A stretch of 64,000 nt of DNA from Quercus robur. Its lineage: Eukaryota; Streptophyta; Magnoliopsida; Fagales; Fagaceae. How positions within the stretch are numbered: position 1 is the first letter of the stretch; each line of letters opens with the position of its first letter. The position numbers were made by a program, and so were the translations under genes. Of the stretch, positions 22,505 through 33,150 are shown in pieces. The notes beneath the pieces are model-generated. The model was not told where the DNA came from. It saw nothing but the letters and a program-made list of their open reading frames with translations, and did no database searches. The stretch lies in NCBI RefSeq assembly GCF_932294415.1, contig NC_065544.1, positions 12,189,351 to 12,253,350 of the forward strand, given 5' to 3'.

Positions 22505-23958
22505 AGGGATTTGAATTTGGAGGGAAGAGAGGTCAAGGCATGAGAAGTTGGGCTGGATGATGGTTTTTCATTAAGGTTGACAAAAGTGATCCATTGGAGG
22601 ATATGAGATTGGGCTTCAGGAGCTTTGAGCCATGATCCTAATGGATTAGAGTCAAGGATGTTAGGCCTAAGAAAGGGGATTAAAGACTCTAGGATAGATT
22701 GTGGGCTTTTAGTGGGCTCAAGTTGATGTTGGGTTCGGTTAAGAGAAGGGCCCACTGTGATTGTTGGCTTATGGATACAAGTGTCTAGATGGGTTATGTT
22801 AGGTAAAAGGGTAGGAGGGTGAGAGTTCCTAAATGTTTCTAGCTGTAACGTGTTATCAGAGAGATTATGGGTGGTGATGGGATTTAACAAGAGCTTTGTG
22901 GTTGGGAAATGGGAATGAGGGGATGGGGATATGGGATTTGGGTGGGAGGTGTTAGAGGGTGATGCTAAAATTACGGGGAGGATGGCTTGGGGATTTGACT
23001 TGAGGGAGGTTGGTGGAGTGTTTTGGTTTGTTTCTTGGGGTAAGTTACTGACCTGGGTATTACTTGTGTCAGAAAAAGAAGGGCTTGAATCAGCAGCCTC
23101 CTCTTTGAGAAATTCAAGCCAAGTGAGGGCCTTGAGGCCGGAGTTGCCTGCTTTGATCCAAGGGCCAAATCCGCAGGGGCCAAGATGAAAATAGTGCAGA
23201 GGACTTCTGTGGTGGATAGGTGATGTACACTGGCTTCTAGCATGCCCAAGTTTGCCACATCCAAAACAGTAATCTTGAAGTTTCTCATATTTGAAATCTA
23301 TCCACATATTTGGTTTTGGATGGCATTCTAGATAGAAGCCACAAAGGAGTGGTTCATTGACATCAACCTAGACTTTGCGGCGAAGGAACTTGTTCCAACA
23401 AAGGCTGCCCTTGACTGGGAGTTCAGAATCCAGTAGCTAACCCAGTTGGTTCCCAATAGTGTTTGCATTTTCTTTGTACATCCAGTCAGGAGGGAGGTTG
23501 TGTACTTGGACCCAAAATGGTGACCAAGTGAAGTCAATGTTACAAATAGGGGTGAGGCTACTGCATGGTTTAAGGACCAAAAGAAATCCTTCAACAAACC
23601 AAGGGGCAAGGTCAAGAATGGTTTGTCTGTCATCTTCAATATTGAACCTGAAAGGGAAAAGGTTGTCTCCCACATCATTCACTAAGACACCACTGGTTGT
23701 TTTCCAAGCTTTAGATAGGATTGCTCTAATTTTGTTTTTGTTGATGGTTTTGCGTGCTATTAAACGACCAGCTAGACTGAGTGATGATAGTTCTTTGGCT
23801 GCCTCAGGTTTTGCTGGGAGAGAAAGGGATGAATTTGAGTAGTGGGGAAGTTTTTGGTTGTGGGTTATTATTGTAAGTTTTGGTTTATTGGTATTGGTTT
23901 CCATGATTGGGTGGGAAGATAAGATGTTGGGATGAAAACACAAATAACGGGAAAGCAA
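22429..23958 (-). pseudogene. LINE ORF1 (DUF4283-like plus CCHC zinc knuckle), broken
   Basis: The frame at 23958-23437 encodes a DUF4283-like nucleic-acid-binding domain (SLAGRLIARKTINKNKI, RFNIEDDRQTIL, FWVQVHNLPPDW). After a frameshift, 23307-22429 begins MWIDFKYEKLQDYCFGCGKL and carries the CFGCGKLGHARSQC knuckle, followed by a long Pro/Ser/Thr-rich tail. This is the usual ORF1 of plant L1 elements, thought to coat the element RNA. ORF1 runs into ORF2 with overlapping frames near 22504-22429. Confidence 0.8.
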
Positions 23959-24667
23959 AGGAGATTTAGGGTATTTAGGGAGATAGATGTTTGAAATTGT
24001 TATTGAGAAATTGGGTTGTGTTGATGTTTGTTAGATGTGAAAGTGTTGGATTTTGGGTTGATGTTTTCCAGATGTGGGAAAAAAGAAAACGTGGGATTAG
24101 TTGGAGGAAAGAGATAAAGATGCTTGGGTAAAGACTAGGAAGATTTGTGAAAAGTTAGAAAAAGCAGGTGGATTGTGTGTGGAAGGTTGGAAAGAGGCCA
24201 CATACAGTGGAGAAGGACCATAGACGGGCTATGGAGAGAGCCACCATTGCAAGCAGAGTGGAAATATTGTGACAATTAAAATATTCTTCTCATGCAAGTA
24301 CACTTGACATTTGTGAAGAATCACAAGTTTATATAAAAACTAGTCGCAGACCCACGCTTTGCACGTGATAAATTTGTTTTTGATAGTGTTATTATTATAT
24401 ATTATTAATTATTAATATTTTTCTGTGCATTACTACTCAAGCTACATTATATATTTATGATCAATATATTGCAAGATTCATGGTGATTGGAGGTTTTGGT
24501 GATGGAATTAATTGTGTATTATTAGAGATTAGTATTTGGAATAGAATGTGGAAATTATATTCGTTGGACATACTTGAAGAAACAATCCAGCTTTTGAACT
24601 TGCAATTTAATGGATAATTCATAATCAACCGGTAGAAAATATGAACAACCTACACAACCAAAAGATG

Positions 24668-24710
24668 ATATAAAATCATTCTCAAAAAAAAAAAAAAAAA
24701 TATATAAAAT
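24668..24710. repeat. poly(A) micro-insertion with 9-bp direct repeats
   Basis: atataaaat at 24668-24676 recurs at 24702-24710. Between them are cattctc and an A run ending in t. Uninterrupted relatives of this stretch occur inside the same Helitron near 25790-25850. Confidence 0.65.
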
Positions 24711-26737
24711 ATATTTTAGCATAGCCTTTTTCATTTTATTTATAATTGAGAGTTAGACATTCTTGAATAAGCAATCCAACTTTAAAACGTGCAACTTAAC
24801 TGGTAACCTGTGAGCAACGGGTGGGTAAAATGGTAATTAAAACAATGATAGGTGTCCACATCATTGAACACCAAGAACTTCTTTTGTTTTTTTTTAATGA
24901 ATGAACACAAACACTCACGTGCAAATACACACAATCAAAAAGATCTAATATTTTATGTTTTGGGGTGCATTGATTTTGCTGTCATCTATTTATAGTGTCT
25001 TCTTGGTTGTTAAGTAAGTTCATACAAGAAACATGAAGAGCATTTTTCTAAGACTATTTGAAGATTCCTGCCTTATGTAGTTCCATTATAAATGAAACTA
25101 TCACAAGATAAGACCCAACCCAAATACTTAAACCAACCTCATTTTTTAGACCAACATCATTTTTTTTTTAATCTCTATTTTTGGTTTTAATATCCCTCTA
25201 TTTTTACTCTTTCACTTTGTGTTAAAAGCTTCCACTGCCTATTTTAGCACTACCCCAAATTCTAACCTACATGCTCTATATGTCATCCTTTTTCTTTTCT
25301 TTTCTTTTTTTTGTTTTTTTTTTTTTTGTTTTTTTGTTTTTCCTTCTACAGTTCGAAATTTATGAACCCAAGAAAGACAACTTGAGGACCCCTATCTTTT
25401 GCACTATTTTATCCCCCTTAACTTTTATACTCTCCTAAGCTGCCCATTTCACTGATCAATGACATATATTCAATCTCATAGAGAATTAAGCTCTGATTTG
25501 TGTCTTTGAAACAATTCTAGAGGTAGTGGTATCTCTTCATTAAATATTTTGTCTTAATTATAGAAAGCCATTTGATTACACCCACCTAAAAATCATTTCA
25601 AATAAGTGGTGGATAATACGAACAGCTTACACCACCAAAAATAATATGAGAACTATTTTAGTAAAACATTTCATTTTATTTACAACCGACATTTAGTGAT
25701 ACCTAAAGAAATATTCCAGCTTTTGAACTTGCAATTTAATAGATAATCCATGAAAAATTGATAGAAAAATTGAACATCCTACACAACCCAAAGATAACAT
25801 AAAAATTATTTTAGCATACCGAAAGATAATATAAAAATATGTTAGCATAACCTTTTCATTTTATTTATAATTGAGAGTTAGACATACTTGAATAAACAAC
25901 TCCAACTTTATTTACAATAGAATTTCCTAGCAAAGCAACTCATTCAACAATGTTCTATTTCTTTTGGATAATTCCTTTGGTTACATAAACTGTTCGATTG
26001 ACAATGGAATTTCCTAGCAAAGCAACTCATTAAACAATACACTGCAGAAAAGGAGAAGTAATATGTTTGGAGTATGTGCAACTATATCAAGCCGAGATCG
26101 CTCATATATATGTTTTTTTATCCAAAATACTGCTACTTCTACCTCCATAGTGGTAATAGCTCTAAATCAATCTATGTCACTTGTGAATCACCAATAAATA
26201 AATAAGAAAAAAAAAGTAATGCAAGAATGAATAATAATTATATAAGAATTTAAATCATTTAACATATTTTAGTGGACTTCCAAATACATGTGACCAAATC
26301 TAATAATGGAGAAGTTCTTGAGTAAATGCAGCTTATCTTATCAGAGTTTTCCATAGATGCCTTTATGATATGAGTACATAAAGAGTAATCATTCAATTAT
26401 CACTGGCTTGGGCATGAACATTTTTACAAATGCCTCTGATTGAACATAATGCAATAGTACTCTAAAAACTGTCAAAATCAAAATTTACATATTACCTATT
26501 GAGATACTGCCAATAAAAAATTGCCTGCAATTTAGGTCTTCCCTCCAATTTCATTAAAAAATTGCCATTAAAAATATATCATTCTCACATGAAAAAGATC
26601 TATAAAATTAATTAAAAATATTTTTTCATTAGTTAATTACATACTTTCAACTTCAGATATTAAATGGGAAAGACGCATTGAAAATATGTGAAAGATGTAT
26701 TGCTCAAAAAAGAACTAAAGACGTAATTTATAAAATG

Positions 26738-26819
26738 TTTGAACTAAAGAACTAATTTGCTCTACTTTTTTATTTTTTTTTATTTTTTTTGTAACTAATT
26801 TGAACTAAAGAACTAATTT
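26738..26819. repeat. T-rich micro-insertion with 21-bp direct repeats
   Basis: A 21-bp word beginning tttgaactaaag and ending aactaattt occupies 26738-26758 and recurs at 26799-26819. The 40 bp between are gctctac, T runs broken by single A residues, then gtaactaa. Confidence 0.8.
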
Positions 26820-27207
26820 TTTGAAGTATGTAATTAACTAATTAACTAAAGGAGCAAAACATTTTACAATACGTCTTTCAAGTTAATTACATATTTAATG
26901 GGAAGTTGAAACTTGCAAGTAAGAACCACCTAGATTAATAGGATGCATAAAATGTTTACTATAATGTTTTGCTCTTCTTGAAAGACGTATTTTAATAGGA
27001 TGCATCAACTTCCCAGACGTATTTTAAGTTTATTACATATTTAATGGGAAGTTGAAACTTGCAACGACATATTTTATAGACCCACCCAGATTTTTTTACT
27101 ATAATAACGGTTAGTAAATTAGACCTACCCATATTTCTAGGATGAATAAAAGATGGCATGTCGTTATAATCCCATCTTGATACATCTTAGGTGGGGAGAG
27201 AGATTTA

Positions 27208-28122
27208 AGCCTTATAAATCTCGATTAAAAAAAATAATCTTAGCACAAAATAAAAACACTTGCACAATGACTTAAAATTGAAACCATGAATGTCAAACCA
27301 TGTCTAAACCAAAGACCATGATAAACACAATTATGCAGAAAAATTATTGCAGAATATTGAAACACCAAGAAAACAATTTGCTTTGATTCTAAAACCCAAT
27401 CAACATGTTATACAATCATGATATTGAAGTAGGCTATGATACCAATTGTTGGAAAAGAGTGGAAGCAAACACCACAACACTATACTAAGAAATCAAAGTC
27501 ACACTAAGTCATTGGAATCACATAGAATTAAAAACCCAGCAATTTTCAAAAAAACTCAAAATGAACAGAACCAAAAGAGGTAGAGCTCCAATTAACAAAC
27601 CCACCAATCAAAAATTCAACACCCTAACAAAGAGGCGGTAAACAATCAGCCACACCATAGCAGCCTTATAAATCTCGATTAAAAAACACAATCTTAGCAC
27701 AAAATAAAAACGCTTGCACAATGACTTAAAATCAAAACCATGAATATCAAACCATGTCTAAACCAAAGACCATGATAAACACAATTATGCAGAAAAATTA
27801 CTGCAGAAAATTGAAACACCAGGAAAACAATTTGCTTTGATTCTAAAACCCAATCAACATATTATACAATCATGATATTGAAGTAGGCGCTGATACCAAT
27901 TGTTGGAAAACAGCAGAAGCAAACACCACATCACTACGCTAAGAAATCAGAGTCATACTAAGTCATCGGAATCACATCGAATTAAGGAAAAAAAAAAACC
28001 AGTAATAAAAATACTCAAAATGAACAGACCCAAAGAGGTAAAACTCCAATTAAAAAACCCAGCAATCAAAAAAAATTCAACACCCTATGAAAGAGGCAGT
28101 AAGCAATCATCCACACCACAGC
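27208..28122. repeat. tandem duplication of a primer-binding-site-bearing unit
   Basis: Two direct copies (about 27208-27661 and 27662-28122, period about 454 bp) lie within the Helitron. Each contains, on the minus strand, CCAACAATTGGTATCA: an LTR-like end (CAACA), two bases, then the start of a tRNA-Met primer-binding site. This suggests that a small LTR element of the TRIM type, or part of one, was incorporated and then duplicated. Neither copy encodes a protein. Confidence 0.65.
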
Positions 28123-29026
28123 ACGAAAAAGGCAGTAAAAAGAGGAAAAAAAAAATGAAGCAAAAGAATGGACCACAAAAGAAACTGGGATTTAGAGATA
28201 CCTCAATTGAATCATCCCGCCTCTGTTAGTATTTATATAGTAGTGTGAGGAGAGGAAGACAGGAAGGAAAGAAGACAAAGAGGCCAACGTTAGAAGGGAG
28301 AGAGTCTGGCGTGAATTAAATGTGAAAACGTAGAACAAAGTGGGGAAGGGGAAAGAACTAAAACGTGGGGAGAGGAAATTGAAACCATGCAGGAAAACAA
28401 AAAGTTGAAACCGTGAAAATAGAGGGTTTTAAAAGGTATCAGTTGAAAAGGCTTTGGGTTTGGGCTTTATGGTGTAATTAAATGTATAAGAAGTGGGATT
28501 TAAGGTGCAGATAGGGCTGTAAAATATTTTATATTTATCAGCATTTTAAAATTGATAAAAACTATTTTAAAATTATAGGAAAAATTTAGAAAAGATGATA
28601 GAAATGACATGGCTGCTGATGTGGCTCAATGTGAGCATAGCAACATTAAATGCTACGCTTCAGCTTTTAGTAATATATAGATATAGATTATAAATATGCC
28701 TTATGATCATTATGAAATGACATTACTTATACTTGAAGTCACTTAATAAAAAATGCTTCTACTTCCAAAATAAAAATTTGTTAGCCACACCTTTTGTAAA
28801 TGGCGTTTTTAAAGAAACAATTAATTTGTATATGAAAATGAATTTATTTCAAAGGTGTCTAATTATTCTATTGAATATAAGGCGTAAGGGTATAAGCATT
28901 ACTTATTGTTATGAACTTTACTCAAAAGTTAGATAATTTCTATTGTGGGAAAATTTATGGTTAGAAGATTTATGAAAAAATCTACGCAAAAATACAAAAC
29001 TAACCCTCTAACTTTCACTGTTTTTC

Positions 29027-29978
29027 ATTTCAGTCCTTTAACTTTCAGTTTTGTCAATTCAGTCTTCTAACTTTCAATTTTTGTCAATTCAAGGCTCCGT
29101 TACAACTCAGTTAGTGCTATTGTTAGATATGCTTGAAATGACGCCATTTTGCTCTTTTTTTTAATATAAATTTAGAATTAAAAGAAAATTAGAAAAATTT
29201 GGAGAGAGAGAGAAAAAAAAAAAAAAAACATTGATGAAGAAACAATAAAAGAGAGAGTGTTTTTTATTTATTTATTTTTTTATAGTGCTCTTCCATCGAT
29301 CCTAAGCATTGACATCGGCGCCATACTCGATCAAGCACTTCGCAACTTCGATCCAGCCGTGGAATGGCGTGCGATTGTCGTAGTCCCTAGTGTGCACCAG
29401 CGTCCGATCTTCCTTCAGAAGCTTTCAGACAGCTCCGGTGTCGTTTTGGTGTGCGTGCTAGAGAATCAAAGAGGTCTGGCTCACTCTCGCTTTCTCCTTC
29501 TCCTTCAACGGTGAAGGCATTGACGTGGAGCCTCCGTGGAGCCTCCGCTGCTGCCGCCTTTGCTGCCGGTGTTGTCTCCGCTGGGTCATCGTTCCCTTTC
29601 CCTTGAAATCAAAACAAAACAAAGAAACAAAACAAATCCCTAATGTAAATCAAAACAAAGAAACTTTGAGAGACCCAAATCCCTAACGTAGAGAATTTGG
29701 GGAAAAGGAAGAGAGTCTGAGTCGGATTTGAGAGAGAGAGGCGGTCGGCGGTTTGAAAGAGAGAGACCGAGTCAGGGGAAAGGGAACGACCTTAATTTTT
29801 TTTTCTTCTGATTTTCTTTTAATTCTGAATTTATAATAAATAAATAAAACAAAAAAACAAAACGGCGTCGTTTCAAGCATAACTAACGGCAGCACTTACT
29901 GAGTTGTAACAGAGCCTTGAATTGACAAAAATTGAAAGTTAGAGGACTGAATTGACAAAACTGAAAGTTAGAAGACTA
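29027..29978. mobile_element. long-TIR element carrying an ankyrin-gene fragment
   Basis: Inverted arms of about 130 bp run from 29027 (cagtcctttaactttcag) inward to gaaatgacgcc near 29143 and from about 29860 (cggcgtcgtttcaagc) out to actgaaagttagaagact near 29978. The arms contain internal copies of an aactttca/gtcaattca unit. The core (about 29285-29610) is much GC-richer than its surroundings and holds an ankyrin-repeat coding fragment. The layout is that of a Pack-MULE. The outer border and target duplication are not resolved. Confidence 0.65.
29302..29432 (-). pseudogene. captured ankyrin-repeat fragment, ILK/Raf-like-kinase type
   Basis: On the minus strand one frame reads KLLKEDRTLVHTRDYDNRTP and then FHGWIEVAKCLIEYGADVNA followed by a stop. 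This is a recognisable ankyrin repeat (TPLH...GADVNA pattern with four residues missing after TPF). From memory the wording is closest to plant ankyrin-containing integrin-linked-kinase-like proteins. A stop also precedes KLLKED. It is about 130 bp, far shorter than any such gene, and lies between inverted repeats, so it is a transposon-captured piece. Confidence 0.6.
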
Positions 29979-30442
29979 AATTATCTGTTATGAAGTACTT
30001 GTGTTCTTTTGCCATCGAACGTTTGATGTCGTTTCTTTGAATCTTGACATTTTTTCCCAATTAGATAAGGTATGTTTTTTCTCTTTTATTTATTTTTCCA
30101 CATTTTTACTCTTTATTTTGGATCTTTTTTCCTCATTCGATTCTGGGTATGTCTTATTTTTCCTTCACTTTCAAGTTGAAACTTCGGTTTTGTTTTTATG
30201 TCTCAGATTAAGTTATTTTTGTTTGTAAAACTTGGAGGAAATAGGCAAAGCAGATGGAAAAGTCAGTTGTTCGTAAAACTACATGTGGCCATTGGATGGA
30301 AATTCAGGTTCGTTCATAAATGCATATAAACTGTCTGTAAAAATGTCTCAATGGGTTGTTTGTGTATATATAGTTTCTTATTATTTGTTCATGACTTCTC
30401 TTGGAATTTCACATTTCTAGTTTCTCCTTCTCTAAAGTCCCA

Positions 30443-30494
30443 TGGTTTGTTTCTCAAAAAAAAAAAAAAAAAAAATTTTCTTATGGTTTTGCTT
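30443..30494. repeat. poly(A) micro-insertion, empty site in copy B
   Basis: Copy A reads catggtttg, tttctc, an A run, ttttctta, then tggttttgcttctgc. Copy B (about 44919-44938) has only ctttggtttttcttctgc. The insert is therefore tttctc plus poly(A), bounded by imperfect atggttt repeats. Confidence 0.65.
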
Positions 30495-30560
30495 CTGCAA
30501 TTAAAGAAGAAGTTCCAAATAGTCACTTTGGGACAGCGTGGGTATAGGTAGCCTAAGCAA

Positions 30561-30715
30561 GAACAAATAGAAAAGCTTGATGGGATTGAGAATGCTGTTG
30601 TTTCACCACTTCAAGGATCGGCCTCGCTGCCATCAATTATATTCAAAAGCTCAATCAAGGCAAGTGATCTTTGTGAACTCAGTGAAGAATTTATGTTCCA
30701 AAACTCATTTTAGTG
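30561..30715 (+). pseudogene. heavy-metal-ATPase-like HMA domain fragment, copy A
   Basis: The plus frame encodes EKLDGIENAVVSPLQG, which resembles the middle of a heavy-metal-associated (HMA) domain of copper P1B-type ATPases (HMA5-like). It then drifts into another frame (copy B retains NYIPEL at the same place). No start codon, catalytic ATPase domain or intact exon border is present. Together with the exon-like piece at 34376-34531 it suggests a decayed duplicate of an HMA5-type gene. The similarity is short and remembered. Confidence 0.45.
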
Positions 30716-30746
30716 TTTATCTCATAATGATTTTCAATCTAATTAA

Positions 30747-31673
30747 TTTTGTATTTGGATGTTTAAAAAAGGAGGGGGAGTAGAGTAAAAGAAGGGAGAG
30801 TAATTCAATTACCTTGTTTGGAAGTTTTTTAAGGAGAGGGAGGGGTTTGGACTACCTCTATCCCCTCATTTTTAATTTCCCCAAATTGGAGAGATTTAGA
30901 GGAAGAGTAGGGTACATAAATTATTGACCAAATAAATTACCTAATTTACCCTTATTATATTAAAAAAAAAAAATTGTAACCCACAAAATTACAATGTTTT
31001 TCACAGACTAAGTGTGCTTACTATGGCGGTAGGGTTTCGCCGGCCAAATACAACGTTGGAACTGCTATCGTACAAGAACGTAGTTGGATTGACGCCGATG
31101 GAGGGATGGCCACTGGCGACGAGGCTGATGAAGTTGTTGTTGGACATGACGATCTAAGGGAGTCTCGGCCTCATACAAGTGGTCATGTTGCCGGAATCGA
31201 TGGTCGACAATCTCGTCGTCGCTGTAGTGAAGATGTACGCTAAAGAGTGTCGCCAGCCAATCTTGCCGACCACCGATCTGACCATGTTCGACCTCCACTA
31301 CTCACAGTTTAGCTTAGAAAGTAAGAATCTCACAATAATAGCCGTTGATTGTGTATTTTGGTGACACATGTGCTGTTATGATTGGCTGTGTGTTTTATTA
31401 ATTAATTAATTAATTAAATTTTTATGTGGTGGGGCTAGGTTTGGACAATGTTGCAAGTCCATTTTCAAATAGAGATAAATTTTTCTATTTAAATAATTTC
31501 TTCTTTCCATCCTAATTTTTAAAACATCCAAATAAGAGGAAGGGCTAATTTCTCTCTTCCCCCTGGCTAATTTCAAAAACATCCAAACAAGGTGGAGGAT
31601 AACCATTCCCTTCTACTCTCCTCTCCTTTACTCCCCTCTACTCTCCTCCCTCTCTAAACTTCCAAACAGGCCA
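30747..31673. mobile_element. PIF/Harbinger-like element with captured coding fragment (927 bp)
   Basis: The right end reads cttccaaacaggcca. The left end (ttttgtatttggatgttt) is a diverged inverted match. Both are followed inward by mirrored G/A-rich words (ggagtagagta versus tactctcc). TAA flanks both sides (30744-30746 and 31674-31676), while copy B has a single TAA in tctaattaagtttcac at about 45172-45187. A 3-bp TAA duplication is the PIF/Harbinger hallmark. The core is GC-rich coding-like DNA (31023-31330). It belongs to the same family as 31747-33150. Confidence 0.75.
31023..31330 (+). pseudogene. captured unidentified coding fragment
   Basis: One plus frame stays open for about 95 codons except for a single TAA. 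It contains LLSYKNVVGLTPMEGWPLAT and, after the stop, VVMLPESMVDNLVVAVVKMY and LTMFDLHYSQFSLES. GC content is far above that of the flanks. I do not recognise the family. Frame conservation with only one stop suggests a piece of a real plant gene captured by the enclosing TIR element. Confidence 0.5.
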
Positions 31674-31746
31674 TAAGTTTCACAACCTTGCTACAAGTGT
31701 ACACACTCTTTCAATTTATTTGTGTTTTTTAAAACATTATAGTTAA

Positions 31747-33150
31747 TGGCTTGTTTGAAAGTTTAAAAAATGAGGGGAAGTAGAGTAAAGGGAGGGAGAG
31801 TAATTCAATTACCTTATTTGGAAGTTTTTTAAGGAATGAGGGGGAGGCATTTGGAGGGCTTTCAACTATCTCTAACCCCTCATTTTTAATTCCCCCAAAT
31901 TGGAGAGATTTGGAGGGAGAGTAGAGTAGATAAATTATTGACCAAATGAATTCCCCAATTTACCCTTTCTAAATTAACAAAATTACAAACCGATTATATA
32001 AATAATCTTTGTTTGTTTCTTGAGAAAATATAAGGTGAATGAAAAAAAAAAAAAAAATCCTCATCTCACGCATTAAAACTAACCAAAGATGAATCTGTCT
32101 CTATCTCAAGAAGCTTTGAGTTAGTTTTATTCATCAAAAAATACATCAAATTTTAGTATCACCAAAGAAAATATAAATTAAAAAACAGTATTTCATATAT
32201 GAGTTTTTTCTTGGCATCCAAATAACAAGAATCCCAAATTCCCAAGAAAAGCCAAATCCCCATAACCCAATTGATTTAGCACGAAATCTAAACCTCCATA
32301 CCCAAATGATTTGCATAGATCAAAGCCAAATCCCCAAGAAAAGCCAAATCCCTATAACCCACGCAGCGAGCGACAAGAATGGTGAGTACTCGCTGTGCTA
32401 TGACATGACGGTGGAGACCAAGGCCCCGACCCAACCCGGACAACGATTCGCCTTGTTGGAATTCGGAGCCATCTTGGTTTGCCCTAGAAAGCTCGTCGAG
32501 CTCTAGAGCTACTCCACCTTGATCAAACTGGCCGATCTCTCTCTCATCTCCACCTTGTCCGTACGCTGTAATGGTATCACTCCTGACGCCGTTGTTTTCG
32601 CCCCTACCTTCCTCCAAATCTCCAATCGCATTTATGACCTCCTCCACAATCTCTATCTCTCTCTCTTGGTCTATGTTTGGTTGCTCAGAAAATTTTGAAT
32701 TCTAATTTTACTTTTTAGATGTCATACGATAGACTAAGGTGGAGCTAGCTTTTTGTTTGGTTGGTGAGAAATGTGAGGGAATAGTAGAAATTTATGAAGG
32801 ATTTTTATTTTTATTATAATTTTTTTTGAGGTAATAAAAATTATTTTATAATAGTTAATAGTAGTTTTATACTTTTATTAGTGGTATTTGATGGAATGAG
32901 AATGTTGATTAAATAATTATTTGATCTAACAAATTAATCATAGAACAATGTTACAAGTCCATTTTCAAATAGGGGTAAACTTGTTCATTTAAACCATTTC
33001 CTCTCCTTTCCATCCTGTTTTTAAAACATCCAAATAAGAGGAAGGGCTAATTACTCCCTTCCCCCTTACTAATTTTAAAAACATCCAAATAAGGTGGAGG
33101 ATAATCATTCCCCTCTACTCTCCTCCCTCTCTAAACTTCCAAACAGGCCA
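31747..33150. mobile_element. PIF/Harbinger-like element with captured exonuclease fragment (1,404 bp)
   Basis: The ends tggcttgtttgaaagttta and taaacttccaaacaggcca are inverted, and G/A-rich subterminal arms extend about 190 bp. TAA occurs immediately outside both ends (31744-31746 and 33151-33153). Copy B has one TAA in the uninterrupted ttgtagttaagtgtttc at about 45240-45256. The core carries a NEN-type exonuclease gene fragment. No transposase is present, so it is non-autonomous. Confidence 0.8.
32384..32660 (+). pseudogene. captured NEN-type exonuclease fragment
   Basis: A single plus frame of about 90 codons, broken only by TAG at 32504-32506, contains QRFALLEFGAILVCPRK, then YSTLIKLADLSLISTL, RCNGITPDAVV and APTFLQISNRIYDLLH. 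This matches, from memory, the N-terminal DEDD exonuclease region of plant NEN1/NEN4-like proteins, which act in sieve-element enucleation. The preceding VETKAPT is where an FDVETT-type catalytic motif would be, altered here. The fragment stops before the rest of the nuclease. It is a captured piece inside a TIR element. Confidence 0.7.

Larger units (their letters stand above)
18060..24250 (-). mobile_element. L1-type non-LTR retrotransposon (LINE), degenerate
   Basis: The minus-strand element spans about 6.2 kb and ends in poly(A) (T run at about 18060-18081 on plus). Order on the minus strand is ORF1 with a DUF4283-like domain and CCHC knuckle, then ORF2 with AP endonuclease, reverse transcriptase, zf-RVT and RNase H. 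This is the standard plant L1 layout. Nearly full length is present, but many frameshifts and stops interrupt both ORFs. The 5' end is bounded by sequence shared with the duplication copy B, which begins at about 24262. A target-site duplication was not found. Confidence 0.85.
24340..28687 (-). mobile_element. non-autonomous Helitron, 4.35 kb
   Basis: On the minus strand the element starts TCTATATCTATATATTAC (5' TC) at 28687. It ends with a short hairpin cacgtgcaaagcgtg, then ggtctgcga and CTAG at 24340, followed by T. The host bases are A and T on the two sides, as Helitron insertion requires, with no duplication. The paralogous copy B at 41926/41927 preserves the uninterrupted site. No Rep/helicase coding is present. 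The interior is AT-rich with internal duplications: about 24570-24790 versus 25695-25915, and 27208-28122. Confidence 0.85.

Noticed and set aside
27421..27455. TGGTATCA-type primer-binding site as evidence of a complete LTR retrotransposon
   Set aside because: No gag-pol coding follows on either strand; only the duplicated non-coding unit is present.
28141..28229. Lys-rich open frame ending near 28229
   Set aside because: A-rich low-complexity sequence inside the Helitron; lysine codons are a composition artefact.
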